From Latrodectus hesperus (taxonomy: Eukaryota > Arthropoda > Arachnida > Araneae > Theridiidae): a stretch of DNA of 64,000 bases. The number at the start of each line of letters is the position of its first letter. Position 1 is the stretch's first letter. Positions 42,701 through 55,567 of this stretch are shown here, in pieces. Location of the stretch: contig JAJQOW010000185.1 of the NCBI GenBank assembly GCA_037975125.1, forward strand, positions 69,501-133,500, written 5' to 3'. The translations under genes were made by a program, and so were the position numbers. The notes below the pieces were generated by a model. That model did not search any database and was not told the origin of the DNA. It saw only the letters and a program-made list of their open reading frames with translations.

Positions 42701-45210
42701 TTTTAATACTTAGTGAAGCTAGTATGAACCTTCGTCGATGGGCGACGAATTCCTCGATTCTTGATGAATACCTCAAGCGTGCTAATATTGATTGTCGAGA
42801 AACATCAGCGGACCAAGGTGTACCATTAAAAGTTTTAGGTCTAATTTGGGACAATGAAAATGATGTTATTAGCTTCGATATTGATCAATTTGAAAAGTTT
42901 AAAAACCCAAAAATAGTAACGAAGCGAATTATTCTCGCGGCATGTGGTATGTTATTTGATCCTATAGGCTTAATGAACCCATTCACAATAAGAATGAAGT
43001 TGCAATTACAAAGGATTTGGGAACTAGGCCTGCAATGGGACGAATGTGTTCCCCCAGAAATAGAAATAGCATTTTTGGACTGGTTAAATGAAATGGAGAT
43101 TGTAAGAAACTTTGAAATTCCAAGATTATATTTTCATGAAATCAATTGGGAATCTTTAGAGGTCCATATATTTTCTGACGCCAGCCCTAAATGTTATGGA
43201 TCAGTATGTTATTTTCGAATGAAGCATTCAGATGGGTATGAAACGAGGTTTGTTTTGTCGAAATCACGTTTAGCTCCATTAAAGAAGCTTACACTCCCTC
43301 GGTTGGAACTATTAGGAACTTTAATTTCAGCTCGCATGGGACATTATCTGCGAGACACTTTTCCCCTGTTACACAACCGTAATATGCATTATTGGACAGA
43401 CTCACAAATTTGCCTTCATTGGATCAAGGGGAACAGCGACGAGTGGAAGCAATTCGTCCGCAATCGTGTCATGGAAATTAAAGATAAAACAGATCCGAGC
43501 AGTTGGCATCACTGTCAGGGAAAGACCAATCCTGCTGATAAACTCACGAAGGGAATTAAGGCTCAAATTCTTGTGAATGATAGTATCTGGTTCCATGGAC
43601 CTTCATGGCTACAGAAAGGTGACTTCCCATGCTCTGAGACAGGCGCCAAACTGGATACTTTGCATTGTATAGAAGAAGAAAGAAGAAGTGTAGCAGTGTC
43701 TTTTCAAACGAATATTGAAACTTTACAGCCTTTACTGAATTTGGAGGGCTTCAGTGAATTGAACAAGGTTTTTAGAATCACTGGTTACATATTAAGATTC
43801 ATAAAAAACTGTAAGGCAACCCACGAACGAGAAACTGGCGTTATCACTACGAGTGAACTAATTAATGCTGAACGATATTGGATTCGGACTGTGCAGCAAA
43901 ATGAATTCGAGAAAGAATACATTTGCCTTAAAAACAACCTTCCAATTCCCTCTAGTTCCAAACTTTTTACTCTAAACCCAGTTTTGGACTCCAATGATTT
44001 AATCGTTTTAAAAGGAAGACTCCAGAACTCCGAATTCAATCATCAATCCAAACATCCAATTATCATCCCCTATAAATCAAGATTCACAAATCTTTTAATA
44101 GATATGGAGCATAAAAACTTGTACCATTCAGGTGTCTCCGATACTCTTACCCAGTTGAGAGAACGATTTTGGATCATCCGTGGTAGACAAGCTGTGAAAA
44201 ATTGTCTAAACAAGTGTTTTAAGTGTAGACGATTTCAAATCAAGCATGGAAATCAAATTGTAGCACCACTACCTGCCGACAGAACCAGTGAAACTGATCC
44301 TTTTGAAGTGGTGGGTATTGATTTTGCCGGCCCCTTATACTCAAAGGACCAAGACAAGGTTTATATCGCCTTATTTACATGCGCTGTAACTCGTGCCGTT
44401 CACCTCGAAGTTGTCTCCGGATTAAGTACAGAACATTTTCTTCTAGCATTTAGACGTTTCATCTCCAGAAGAGGTATTTGCCGCATTGTTAATTCTGACA
44501 ATGCAATGACATTTAAAAGTGCTGAGACTGAACTTAAAAAACTCTATGCAAACATAACTGAATCTGATATTCAAAATTACTTTGGAAAGAAAGGAATTAA
44601 ATGGCAATACATTGTTGAACGTGCTGCATGGTGGGGTGGTTATTGGGAGAGAATGGTTCGAATAACAAAAGTTGCATTAAGGAAAATTTTGGGAAGGGCA
44701 TTAGTTTCTTTTGAAGAGTTACAAACTATTTTGGCAGAAATTGAAGCTATAATTAACTCTCGTCCTTTAACTTATATTTATAATGAACCTAATGAACCAT
44801 TCCCTCTCACACCCGCAAACTTCTTAATTGGAAGAAGATTAACTACCTTACCAAATTGGTCAGATAATCAAAATTGCAAATTATTTACCGGTAAAAAGGA
44901 TTTAATTAAAAGATTTCTTTATAGAGAAAAAATCTTAAATAATTTTTGGAAAAGATGGAAAGGTGAATATCTTCTTCTATTAAGGGGTGCGAATTTCCCA
45001 AAACCTGTCAATGTAAAATGTGTATTTAATGTAAATGATGTAGTTTTAGTAGGTGAAGATAAGGTTCCGAGACAGATGTGGAAGCTGGCCAAGGTACTGG
45101 AAGTCCATAGAGGCAGGGACAACAAAGTAAGAGCGGTGACTTTAAAGACTCCATCAGGGGTCATAAAACGTCCCGTACAGCTTTTGTATAATTTAGAAGT
45201 CCAAGAGTAA
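39775..45210 (+). CDS. BEL/Pao gag-pol polyprotein (1811 aa)
   Basis: One open frame starting at the ATG 118 bases after the 5' LTR; start chosen as the first ATG of the frame. Domains in order: a coiled-coil-like N-terminus; a gag core of the DUF1759 type (about 147-300, with FYGDCSQFLDFW); Cys/His clusters at C406/C409, C435/C438 and a CX2CX4HX4C knuckle at C454-C457-H462-C467; a DUF1758-type aspartic protease with DGGA at D536; RT with D872 and YVDD (D956/D957); RNase H with D1135 and D1209; integrase with an HHCC zinc site (H1446, H1451, C1481, C1484) and catalytic D1516, D1575 and E1625; and a C-terminal DUF5641-like domain (about 1715-1808). The polyprotein would form the capsid, copy element RNA to DNA from a tRNA primer, and insert it. 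The whole set of catalytic residues is present; the protease has Gly where Ser/Thr is usual (D-G-G versus D-S/T-G). No stop or shift. Confidence 0.97.
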   Translation: MDLERLKEKRKILRASLTKHLNKIETTLVKAISNEYSNETKLEELCSLKSQLVEKLNDLTKADEEIQLKIEIKDFSNEIITSEEYKDKGIAAKSKIERQLETIRYKPPSEINAIRTSDQITGDNNDSMQFAQMYNYPFRTETKNVKLPKLNIQTFYGDCSQFLDFWNSYEVAIHNNPSLTKTEKFTYLKSYLGGVALSAVKGFSLTDQNYDASIQLIKDRFGRTDIIMSAHMHKLLIIEPVKSCSNIIGLRKMYDAIEVQIRSLQSLGIAADTFSNLLCPVILQKLPEELNLNYNRQRKTDELFDIVKLVEFIRKEVECREASLILANPRNFNPKEYPFRNKVTDQSYPNKPHFLNSKRSDASNKFSSGAVLSTQVGNKYPCGPRKYEPSATCKRNFYRIENNKKCIFCTQNHMNHDCSLSVNDKRKALMSKGLCFICFQNHIRKFCDRNYLKCKMCGSQGHNSLLCGERGECFAEDISVSVREGDSKQEAVSSMVSFSARELNVNRTSHNSVLLQTFSALVKSKESSLQLRCMVDGGANKSFILKEVADALNLKVIKKEPLIIHTFGSKTAEKRMYNLVELTLHNIKYPNQCVKIQTIVIDSITLAKIRIPSKFVRNLAFEKGIELADVSITEKIHILIGSDYISEILGDNIVRLTKRLIAQESIFGHLIQGRDGDSNSQGVSVNHLIVENEGLDCDRIKNLWLLETIGINGDKEMSLSDKDILETFKKNTTYVDKRYETKLLWKVSNKELSNNYEIAKRRLSSLTCSLIKNEDLYAKYDTIINEHLRDGIIEIVDSNSYQNMKTGYFLPHHAVVREKKYSSKVRIVFDASSKGKGELSLNDCLESGPNLNPDLLKIILRFRLHKVAFCADIQRAYLEVGIAEQDSEFLKFLWLKDKGPNLNLSPQNIATFKYKRVTFGIKCSAFLLTATIRLHLERYQGKYDEACEMLKELYVDDLINGTSNVEDALKLVKEMILILSEASMNLRRWATNSSILDEYLKRANIDCRETSADQGVPLKVLGLIWDNENDVISFDIDQFEKFKNPKIVTKRIILAACGMLFDPIGLMNPFTIRMKLQLQRIWELGLQWDECVPPEIEIAFLDWLNEMEIVRNFEIPRLYFHEINWESLEVHIFSDASPKCYGSVCYFRMKHSDGYETRFVLSKSRLAPLKKLTLPRLELLGTLISARMGHYLRDTFPLLHNRNMHYWTDSQICLHWIKGNSDEWKQFVRNRVMEIKDKTDPSSWHHCQGKTNPADKLTKGIKAQILVNDSIWFHGPSWLQKGDFPCSETGAKLDTLHCIEEERRSVAVSFQTNIETLQPLLNLEGFSELNKVFRITGYILRFIKNCKATHERETGVITTSELINAERYWIRTVQQNEFEKEYICLKNNLPIPSSSKLFTLNPVLDSNDLIVLKGRLQNSEFNHQSKHPIIIPYKSRFTNLLIDMEHKNLYHSGVSDTLTQLRERFWIIRGRQAVKNCLNKCFKCRRFQIKHGNQIVAPLPADRTSETDPFEVVGIDFAGPLYSKDQDKVYIALFTCAVTRAVHLEVVSGLSTEHFLLAFRRFISRRGICRIVNSDNAMTFKSAETELKKLYANITESDIQNYFGKKGIKWQYIVERAAWWGGYWERMVRITKVALRKILGRALVSFEELQTILAEIEAIINSRPLTYIYNEPNEPFPLTPANFLIGRRLTTLPNWSDNQNCKLFTGKKDLIKRFLYREKILNNFWKRWKGEYLLLLRGANFPKPVNVKCVFNVNDVVLVGEDKVPRQMWKLAKVLEVHRGRDNKVRAVTLKTPSGVIKRPVQLLYNLEVQE

Positions 45211-45437
45211 GTTAAAACATTTTGTTTGAAAAGGGTGAAGAACCTTTATTATTGTTGGTGAATTGTAATGATTAATAGTTAGTGTTATACAATTATAGTT
45301 ACTATTATGTGTATATTTTGTTTCGAATTCATATTTCTTAAGTATTCAATTTATTTTGTAATGTAAAATTTTAGTTTTTTCATATTTACGTGTATTAATT
45401 TTACTATGTGAAGTTTATTTTTGGCTGATTCTTTGTC

Positions 45438-45449
45438 GGGGCGGGAGGA
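45438..45449 (+). promoter_or_regulatory. Polypurine tract
   Basis: GGGGCGGGAGGA lies immediately before the 3' LTR, with one C interrupting the purines. This is the expected primer for plus-strand DNA synthesis. Confidence 0.85.
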
Positions 45450-45714
45450 TGTGGCAACTCAGCCACAGTAAATCCCTAAAGGGGAATGAGAAGCGCATCT
45501 TCCCTATCCGATGGGGAATCTAGCCAGTTGCTATTTGGATGCGGTCGAATGAAGACCGTATTGGCACCAGTGTATCACGGTGTGGAACTCATTTTTATGG
45601 AATATAATCATGAAAATTGTTATTTGTTAATTGTTATTGTTAAAAATAAAATATTAAAGGCAATAAGACTTATTAATGAAAGGAAATACACACGCAACAA
45701 TTCGTAACGCAACA
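45450..45714 (+). repeat. 3' LTR of the BEL/Pao element
   Basis: Base-for-base the same as 39392-39656 as far as I could compare. It is followed by the TAAGC target duplicate. Confidence 0.97.
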
Positions 45715-45719
45715 TAAGC

Positions 45720-48700
45720 ACTTGCATGAATTTCTGTATTTTAAAATTTATTGGAAGCTTTTGGACTTTGATCATTAAATTGGATTAATTTTTCATAAAA
45801 AAGGAGATAATAAATATATGTTATAATTGCCAATGATATAATTTTAATAAAAGGACAGTCGAGGGATTGCTGTTTGATCAAATTGTTCATATGGAATTAA
45901 TCATTTATTATTAAATATCACTAATATAAATTTCTGTGAATTTTTGTTAAGGGCTGTAATAATTAATTTTCAGCACACACATATTATAATAAGAGTAAAT
46001 AAATCAGGAGAGAAGAGGGTCAAGCCTCCCAAGCATGATAACCAACAGTTGACCACTTACAAATTAGAAATTCAATATTTGTGTGTGTGTGTGTCACTTT
46101 TTTATAAGTAGTCACATTCTTATATAAAGTGCACCATTTTACAGAATGTGAAGTTACTACTAGGTGAGGTTATGTCAAATCTAAAAAGCAATAGATTGTT
46201 GTTTAGCAATTTCATTTATTTTTACAGTTAAAAGTTGTTTCACCGAATCAAAATCAATTTAGACAATTTCACTGTTTTATTTATTTATTCATTTTTTGAT
46301 AAATTATTCTATTGTTTTTATAAAAATTTCAAATTGAATATTAAAAATACACATTATAAATCTTATTAATCTTTTAATCCAAATATGATTGAAAAATTCT
46401 GATTAACATGCAGTTATACACCGTTCGCACTGCTGTTTTAAACAAGTTGTAATCTCGACTGAACATTCTCGCTTTGGCAACTTGTGATTTAAGTAAGTCG
46501 GAACTGATTTGCCTTATATCAATCTGATGAACTGATTAAAATACGTTTCAGCTGATTTGAAATAACTGAAATCGATCAAAACAAGTACAAGAGAGAACTT
46601 TTTAAAAATAATAACACAGAAATACTTACAAAAGTATTAAAGAAGCATATCAAATTTATATTAAGTTTGAGAAGGAATAGATTCTTAATGACTTAAGGAC
46701 ATTCTTTTAGCCTGTAAATGTACTCAATTATAGACAAAGTTTGGAAACAGTATATAATTTATAATAACAAACAATAAATAAGGTTTTGAAGAGAAAGAAA
46801 TATTTCTTAAATCAGTTTTGAGTGCAAGCCAGTACTTTTCAGTTTTTTAAAGTTTAAATATTTGCCCTGTGTTTCGTTACTCAAATTTTCGTGCTACAGT
46901 GTATGACCGATATAGCATCATACTTAAAAGAAGGGGAATAATCAAAAAAATATTCAGAAATAATAATTATTCATAACATTTCTTACAAAACAATTAACAC
47001 TCTAAAATTTAATCTACATCTCAAAAGTAACGTAATTTAATTCACAGAAAGATATAAAGCAGTAGTTATAAAGTGCATACAGTTTGTGTAGAAATATAAT
47101 TGACTAATATACAATAATTTCTTTAATTTAAATTTAAAAAATTTTTTATACTTTTTATATTAAAAAATGGTTTTATATTTTATAATATTTGGTTTATTTT
47201 TAAAGCAATATTTCGTTTATCTCTTTCTGAATTTTATTGCATTATAATAGAATTCAGAAAAAGATAAATGAAATTTTGCTTTAAAAATAAACCAATTATT
47301 ATGAAATCACATTCATTTATCTAAAGTAATGATTGAAAACTTTAAACTATTAGTGAAATACTATTCTTTAATAAAAGTATCTACAATAAAATCTGTTCAC
47401 ACCACTTAATTTCTGTCACGTGAAACATGAAAGATTCTGTAAATTAAAATAGAAATATTGGGAACTCTTCCAATATCTAAAGTATAGCAAAATCAATTTT
47501 AAGTATGACTTAAGATAAAATCACAATATTTCTTCAAAAGGAAACTTAAAAGTTTCTTTCCCAAACTGTGATCAAAACTATTGCTTTTTCGTTTCCTTTT
47601 TCTGTGAAAGATACGTGTCTGCATTATCTACATTGCTTGGCTGCCAAATCTAAAAATATTTTAACGATGTCTTGCAATTGATTTTAGAACAAAGTTAAAT
47701 TTCTGGTATTTTACATTTTTCATGAAAAATTACGAAGATTATTAATCACTCAAAACAATAATCTAAATTCTAGTATTGCATTTAATTGAATATAGTAAGT
47801 AGTAAATTCTACTTAAAATTTTATTTAATATTTTCCATTTTTGCTTGCATGTGAATTATCTCTTTTCTTTATTCAATACAATGTAAAAAAATGTGCTAAA
47901 TTGAATGTTACGGTCACATCTCGCCAAAAGTTTTTCAAAGAGTCGAATGGCGGATATCACGAATTGATAACCAAATCCCAATGCCTAGATCTCCTTCGGT
48001 TGGCGAAAATATGTTTTTGAGAAATATTGAGGCTATGACTGTAATATTCAATTTTACCCAGATTTCTATGTTACTAATATAACGATGATAGTTTGTAAAA
48101 AATATTTGTTTAATCTTTCTTGTCTGGAACTAAAATATTATTCTTTTCTCTGTTCTAAATAAATTATTTTCTGTAAATTCTATTAAAAGATTTTTTTAGT
48201 GACGTTTAGTTTTTTAACTTACATTATTTAATAATTTATTGCATTTTATTCATCTTTTCAATCATAACAACTAATAGTGAATGTATAAAATTAGTCCAAG
48301 CCTAAAAATTGTTCTCATATCCAATTATATTAAATTTTTTAATTTAAATTAAATAATTCTAATATAGTAAAAATATGAGTCTAAATTTAAGGTTAATGGT
48401 GTAAGGAATTTATAAAATAAAATGTTTCACGATTGGTAAATGGAGAACTATTTAAAAAATTAAAAGAAACTTAAATATTTTATAAAATAATTATTTGAAT
48501 TTATTTTATATTGGTATTTAATATATATACAGTTATATGAAATATGTATACTTGTATCTTAATTTCTTTGTAAATGATGAATTCAAGAAATGATGTTTTA
48601 AACATTTCATCAAATATATATTTTAAATAAGTATTAAAAAATTAATTATAAGAACATGATACCTAAAATATCTTATGATTTATATTCTTTCAGAAATAAA

Positions 48701-49035
48701 ATACATTCTTTGAATATATTTTAAGAATATTATTTCAAAAATTATTAGCAACTAAGATCGCTTGCATTAATTATTTATAAAGCACAAGTGCCCTCGGGAC
48801 GTGTTTTACATTAAGTGTTTTAAGCAGGACCAGACCACCATCACCAGGGGTATGTGTAGACGCATGATATGTATGCCCTTTTTTAATGAAAAATATTTTC
48901 CATACCCTGTTTGAGGTTTTCTGACCATCAGACTACTCCTGACTAAATTGTAGATTTTCTGGAGCTTTCCAGAAGCTTAAGAGCTCTTTTCACAAGTCTG
49001 ATTTTCAAGATAGATTTTATATATTGAGAGTGATA
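45720..49035. other. AT-rich stretch; less AT-rich unknown segment near 48780-49020
   Basis: No gene. A (GT)n run lies near 46079-46094 and a large hairpin at 47191-47293. The segment at 48780-49020 directly upstream of a SINE is richer in GC and may be another repeat. Confidence 0.5.
47191..47293. other. ~43-bp inverted repeat (MITE-like hairpin)
   Basis: GGTTTATTTTTAAAGCAA (47191-47208) pairs with TTGCTTTAAAAATAAACC (47276-47293), and the complementarity continues inward to CTGAATT/AATTCAG with a few mismatches. The centre is about 17 bases. Confidence 0.85.
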
Positions 49036-49425
49036 GGTTGTGGTAACCTAATGGTTAGGGCATCGGCCTTCCGTCTGGAAGGGCTGGGTTTGATTCCCAA
49101 TGTCTCCAAAGAACCACCAAATACATGCTATATAAGTGTTGTTTAAGATCTTTAATCGATAGTCCTGTGATATATCGTTGAGAAGTTACCAAGGATGTAA
49201 TGGTCTTGAAAAAATCCCTCCGCCTCTAGTTCAAATCAGAAATTGAGTGAGTGGTTCCTCTGGTGATGCCATCTGTTTGAGGACTCTTAGAACAAAGCTG
49301 TGCTTTAATCTTAATGGTGCTCTAGTTAAGTGAAATTAGGAACTCTTCTAACTTAATTTCTCATAGCTTTCGGCTATGAGAAATGTCTAAGATTATGTCC
49401 AAGTGTCATACATAACAACAATAAC
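49036..49425 (+). repeat. tRNA-derived SINE, family A, copy 1
   Basis: The head GTGGTAACCTAATGGTTAGG (A-box-like) and GGGTTTGATTCCC (B box, about 49086-49098) resemble a tRNA gene. A ~300-base body and the 3' end CATACATAACAACAATAAC follow. A stem CTCATAGC/GCTATGAG lies near 49362-49381. It aligns along its length with 52519-52903. Confidence 0.85.
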
Positions 49426-50299
49426 ATTAAAATGACAAATTTTATAGATCTGATATAGTATTGTTAAACAACAGAGGCGTGCAACTATAACTATATAGAA
49501 TAGTGATTAAAATAGTTCACTGAACAAAAATATTTTCAAAGCAATATTCATATGTCTAAAACTTCTAAACGAATATATATTTTAAAGAAAATAAATGCAT
49601 TCATAATTCCATGCATATACTCTTTAATGCATCTAAAATATCAAATAACACTTAACTCTTTGTGGAATAATGCTATGAAAACTATATATTGCTTTGAATA
49701 GAAAAAATGCTATACTGATATTAAAATCGTCAAGATAAGTACTCGAAGAGATGTTTCTTATTTTCACAAGCACTGGATATTAATTTGTTTCTGGTTAGTA
49801 AGAAAAAAGTAGAGATGCTGAAATGTATATATACGTAGCTTTAACTTTACTTTTATTAATAATTTCAATATTTTTATGTATATCTTTTACTGTGATTCAG
49901 TAATCAATTAATAATTACAAGGTTTCTCATTCAGATCATTTTCAAGTGCTAGAGAGAAATCCATTTTTTGAGCCAGAAGCAAATAAATTTTGAAATTATT
50001 AGCATATTTATTAATTATTTTTTTATTATTGCTTAACGTTTTCCATTCTTTACATACATTTTATTCATGCTTTTATTAGATAATCAATGAATTTATATAT
50101 ATTTTTCATTAAAAGTTGTTTTCGTGATTCTTTATTTTTTAAGTGCATAAGAAAATATTAATATGTTAAACTTCAATTTTGAAAAGAAAAATACATAATG
50201 AAATTTTCCTTTAACATGGACATAAACTACATGGTTTCCTAATTTGACATTTTATATTTTACTCTGTAAATATAATGTATATTTTAATATATGTGTAGC
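49426..50299. other. AT-rich DNA without recognised features
   Basis: No frame, RNA or repeat recognised. Confidence 0.6.
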
Positions 50300-50505
50300 T
50301 TGATGTATTTTCTCTCTCTAATTATCCTGTCTATGTCTTTTCCTTGTATGAATGTGGAGTGAATGGTTGCCTACCCTATAAACGGGTACCTATGGCAAAT
50401 GCGTACTGAGGAAGTTGGACTCCACACCAAAATATGATTCAGTTGGAAAAGTGGAGCAGCGCACCTTATATTGCCAGCCTAGGTGGCACACGACAGAAAC
50501 AAAAA
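50300..50505 (+). repeat. SINE family B, 5'-truncated copy
   Basis: It begins at GTATTTTCTCTCTCTA and contains GGTTGCCTACCCTATAAACG and GTTGGAAAAGTGGAGCAGC. All are also present, inverted, in 60612-60810. The tRNA-like head is missing. Confidence 0.8.
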
Positions 50506-52518
50506 TGAATGAAAATATAAATCTATAATTCAGAATACATAATTAAAAATTTCCTCAGTTTAGTTTGCTGATTAATTTTTTAAAAAAATCTAAACTGTCA
50601 GATAAAGGTTAAGTATAAAGGATAACTGAAAAAATGACGTATACTTGAAATTGATTCTATATCAGCCATTACAACGGTAAAATAGGTTAAACAATACATA
50701 ACTATATCGATTTTATTATACTAAATCATTGTGTCACTTCTGTCAAATTATCATAAGCATTTCATTCAAAATAAATATCTATAGATAGTAAACCTAACCT
50801 TCGATTTCTGTTTATTTTAGGAATATTTACTTTTTATTCCCGAACAAATATTTCATAAAAAAATATTTTCGATTGTTTACTCAAGAAGAGAATCCATTGT
50901 CTATGAAATTTATTGCGACAGTATGTAAACAACTTCTAGCTCTTAGAAGAGTTTAAAAAATAAAAAATTTGCGTACTTTTGATAGCTTTTGTACGAAGAA
51001 TTAATATACTACTTCTTATAAAATATACTGATATTTTTCATTCTAATAAAAAAGGTGGAAAGAATTTAATAAAATCCATCCTCATTTCTCAGAGAAAAAA
51101 ATTCTGGAAAACACAACATTATTAATTAAATTTAAAAAAAATTTAACTAAGCACAAAATTGTAGTTTTAATTTTCGATAGTTGACTCCTTCATATTCTGA
51201 TTAATATAATACTTTTGAAAACATCAAATGATAAGGAATCCTTATTTGTAATTTTATTTTAATACGAGGTAAAATGGCAATTGAAATTAAGTATTCCTCA
51301 TATCTTTATATGTTTGTATTTATATTCCTTAAAACGAGAGAATGAGAGAGAGAGCATATACGTTTTCGATGTCCTAAGAAAAATTAAGATATCCTGAAAT
51401 AATATTTAAAACAAGATTGGCATTTTAAAACATCATTTTTGCCTTTAATATGAGTCTCTTAGAACAGTCGATCTCAGTAATCGATATAATAAATTACATG
51501 TGCAATTATGCTTTGTACATTTTTACAATAGCTTATGAATTAAAGCATTAAAAATTCCTTTTATTATTTTTCTTGTTTCGTTTAACTATTGCAATTGTTA
51601 AATAGTTGATTAAATCAACTACAAATGTATTGAGTTAATAAGTATATTTATCTTTCAGTATGTACCTCGCACTCTTTTGCAAAAATGGAAATTATTAACC
51701 GAAATATTCTATTTCATTTCATTGATTTTATTTTTCTTTATTTACGTATGACGTATTAAATGATTTTTTTCTAAATTTTCTGACAAATAAATTTATGGGA
51801 ATTATTCTGTTGTTAATGAAATGCAATAAGTTAAAAGATGAATATTGTAATAAAAATTCACTCTGTAGCAAAAAATATTGTAATTTTCTAAAAAAATAAT
51901 AAAGAATTAAGAATATCTTGTAAGTTTTCAATGTTTGAATTCTGTCTAACATGCTAATAGTTAATCGTAAAAATGCATGTTGAAATTGAAATTTGAGATA
52001 TTGCGCTTGAACCTAAAAATGCAAAATACATATATTATAACTACACCAGTATTTTTTTTATTTTCTTCTTCTACAATAATAAAAACTATTGAAATAACAC
52101 TAAGTTGTGGAAAATTGTTTGTAGATTCTTGTCACAGAGAATTGAAAAATTTCACCATTTTTAAAATTTCTAAAACATGTTTTATTTTATAATACAAAAG
52201 ATAATGTTGGAAATTGATGATATTAAAATATTGCTTTTAAATGAAAAAATGCATTGGTAATCAAAGGACTACTGTGAATTCTTGGTTTGAGTTTAATATT
52301 AATATTAAAATTCACTTTCATGTGGTTATTATTCAAGATTCACGCTTTATTCTCATAACAATTTTTTTCCTAAACTGAAATTTGAATTACTCGGCTTTGA
52401 ATTTCATAATATTTTTGCAGATAAAGGTGCCTTGTTTATCTTAGGCTCAGATTTTTGTCAAGTTTTACAACAAACATGATGTATATTGACATTATTATTT
52501 CACTCCAAGTCAATATAA
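50506..52518. other. AT-rich DNA without recognised features
   Basis: Frames at 51728-51952 (minus) and 51977-52192 (+) are low complexity and without motifs. Confidence 0.6.
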
Positions 52519-52903
52519 GACCGTGGTAATTTAGTGGTTAGGGCATCGGCCTTCTATCCGGAAGGGTTGGGTTCGCTTCCGAATTCCGCCAAAGAACCAC
52601 AGAGTACATGTGATATAGGTGCTCTTTAAATCTGTAGAATCAAAAATCCTGTGTTCGGTCGTTAAGCAGTCACCATGGGTGGTCACCATGCTCTGGAGAA
52701 AACTTCCTTCTCTAGAAATCAAAGACAAAATCGAAGGAATGGATCCTCTAGTGGTACTTTATATCGGATAGGTCACAGAGCAAATATGTACTTCGATATT
52801 TCTGGTGCTCTGGTAAAACGAAAGGTGCCCTCCTCTGCCTTAATTTCCCATAGGCGTCAGCTTGTGAGCTTAAACGGTTCAAATCTCATAAATAACAACA
52901 ACA
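52519..52903 (+). repeat. tRNA-derived SINE, family A, copy 2
   Basis: The head CGTGGTAATTTAGTGGTTAG and the B box GGGTTCGCTTCC (52569-52580) match copy 1. The body shares ATCGGCCTTC, GGAAGGGTTGGGTT, CAAAGAACCAC and GGTGCTCT, and the end is CTCATAAATAACAACAAC. Short frames across it (90 and 65 codons) are incidental. Confidence 0.85.
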
Positions 52904-54228
<1,325 letters not shown>

Positions 54229-55347
54229 TTATATGAGCATTAATTTTTAATTAATTTGAGAAAATTTACAGAAATACAACTGAATCAACAATGCTACTAA
54301 CAATTTACTATGCATATTTTTATTTTTGTACTTTATGTTTTTAATAATAATAATACATTAAATAAAAATGTAGTAATTAGCAACAATATTTTGATTAGAA
54401 ATGTGATTTTGTATGTAAATGTAAAAAACGCATCATTGAATTAATTAAAACATACTACTTCATAACAAATATTGAAATTAAACTGAAAAATAACTGCAAT
54501 AAAATTAATAAATAAGTAAGAATGAAATTTTTAGTATTTCATACGAAAAACATTATTTCTAACGAAACAATAGATCATTTTTGTATTTTGAGGTTCTTTT
54601 GAACTAGTTCCTAGTTATCAGATAATGAGAGTGCTTATATAGCTCAGTTCACCTATAACTTTGTAGTGGAAAATAACTATATATACTTATACAAATGATA
54701 TATAAAATGTTTTATCATTATATATTTATAGTAATCTCTCAAAAGATAACTTTATTAAATAAAGGAATATAAAAACAATTTTATCCAAGCATTAATAACC
54801 GAATTAATGCATTATCTTATGCAAATTTAAGAATGAAGTGAAGCATAATAAACCTTAATCATAGAAATATGCATTCATGTTGATCAAAAGATTGAGGGAG
54901 TTATATGCTTCCCTTGAAAAAAGAATTACAAATGTCTATATTGTATCTTTAAAAGATGAAAAATATATAAATATAAATTTTAAAATATGAATTTTTAAAT
55001 TTTTTCATAGTTTTTAGAGCAGTATTATTAAAGAACTCGATTTTGGTTTAACTAGAATAATGCAAAATGTTATAACGATTCATCTGGACTTAGAAACTAT
55101 TTCTATAATCAAAAATATGCATTTTAATTAAAAAACGTTTATGACAACCATTATTTATAGGAAATGTCTGAGAAAATGTGCTTGAAACTATTTATTTGAA
55201 AAGAGACATGTAATTGCGAGAAATAAAGTTAACATATAATACCTGCAATATTTTTGGAAAATCGGTTTTCTTATAGGCATATTGTGATGAATGAAATCAT
55301 GAACATAGTGACACATGGATATAGAGGATTCATGGATTCAAAGACAA
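54229..55347. other. AT-rich DNA without recognised features
   Basis: No frame or repeat recognised. Confidence 0.6.
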
Positions 55348-55560
55348 CATCCCCCCTTAGTCCTGTTAGTGGCCTCACCGTGGCAAGGGGGTGTTCCTGG
55401 GAGGAGTGGGCGAAGTATGTCGGGAATTTTTACTCCTGGTAGGGTCACCCAAGGCGTGAAGGCCACTCCATAATTCCCAGCTAACAGTAACAGGCATGGA
55501 GCCAAGACAGTCTTCTTAATCACGGTGCTCCAATCTTCGGGCTACAGAAGCTGCACTTTT
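55348..55560 (+). repeat. Retroposon head repeat, copy 1
   Basis: It shares with 63713-63933 the strings AGTCCTG, GGGGGTGT, CCTGGG, TATGTCGGG/TACGTCGGG, CTCCTGG, AGGGTCACCCA and CAGAAGCTGCAC, in order. Overall I estimate two thirds identity by eye. Confidence 0.75.
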
Positions 55561-55567
55561 TATCCCT

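Larger units (their letters stand above)
39392..45714 (+). mobile_element. Intact BEL/Pao LTR retrotransposon (6323 bp)
   Basis: Two identical 265-bp LTRs (TG...CA ends) enclose a primer-binding site, a single 1811-codon gag-pol frame and a polypurine tract. The 5-bp target duplication TAAGC flanks it at 39387-39391 and 45715-45719. The element has no envelope gene: only about 240 bases separate the gag-pol stop from the 3' LTR. Identical LTRs, a perfect duplication and an unbroken frame indicate a recent insertion, probably still competent. Confidence 0.97.

Noticed and set aside
49045..49100. A functional tRNA gene
   Set aside because: The tRNA-like part is followed by a shared ~300-base body and a CAA tail and occurs twice, so it is a SINE head; the cloverleaf is also imperfect.
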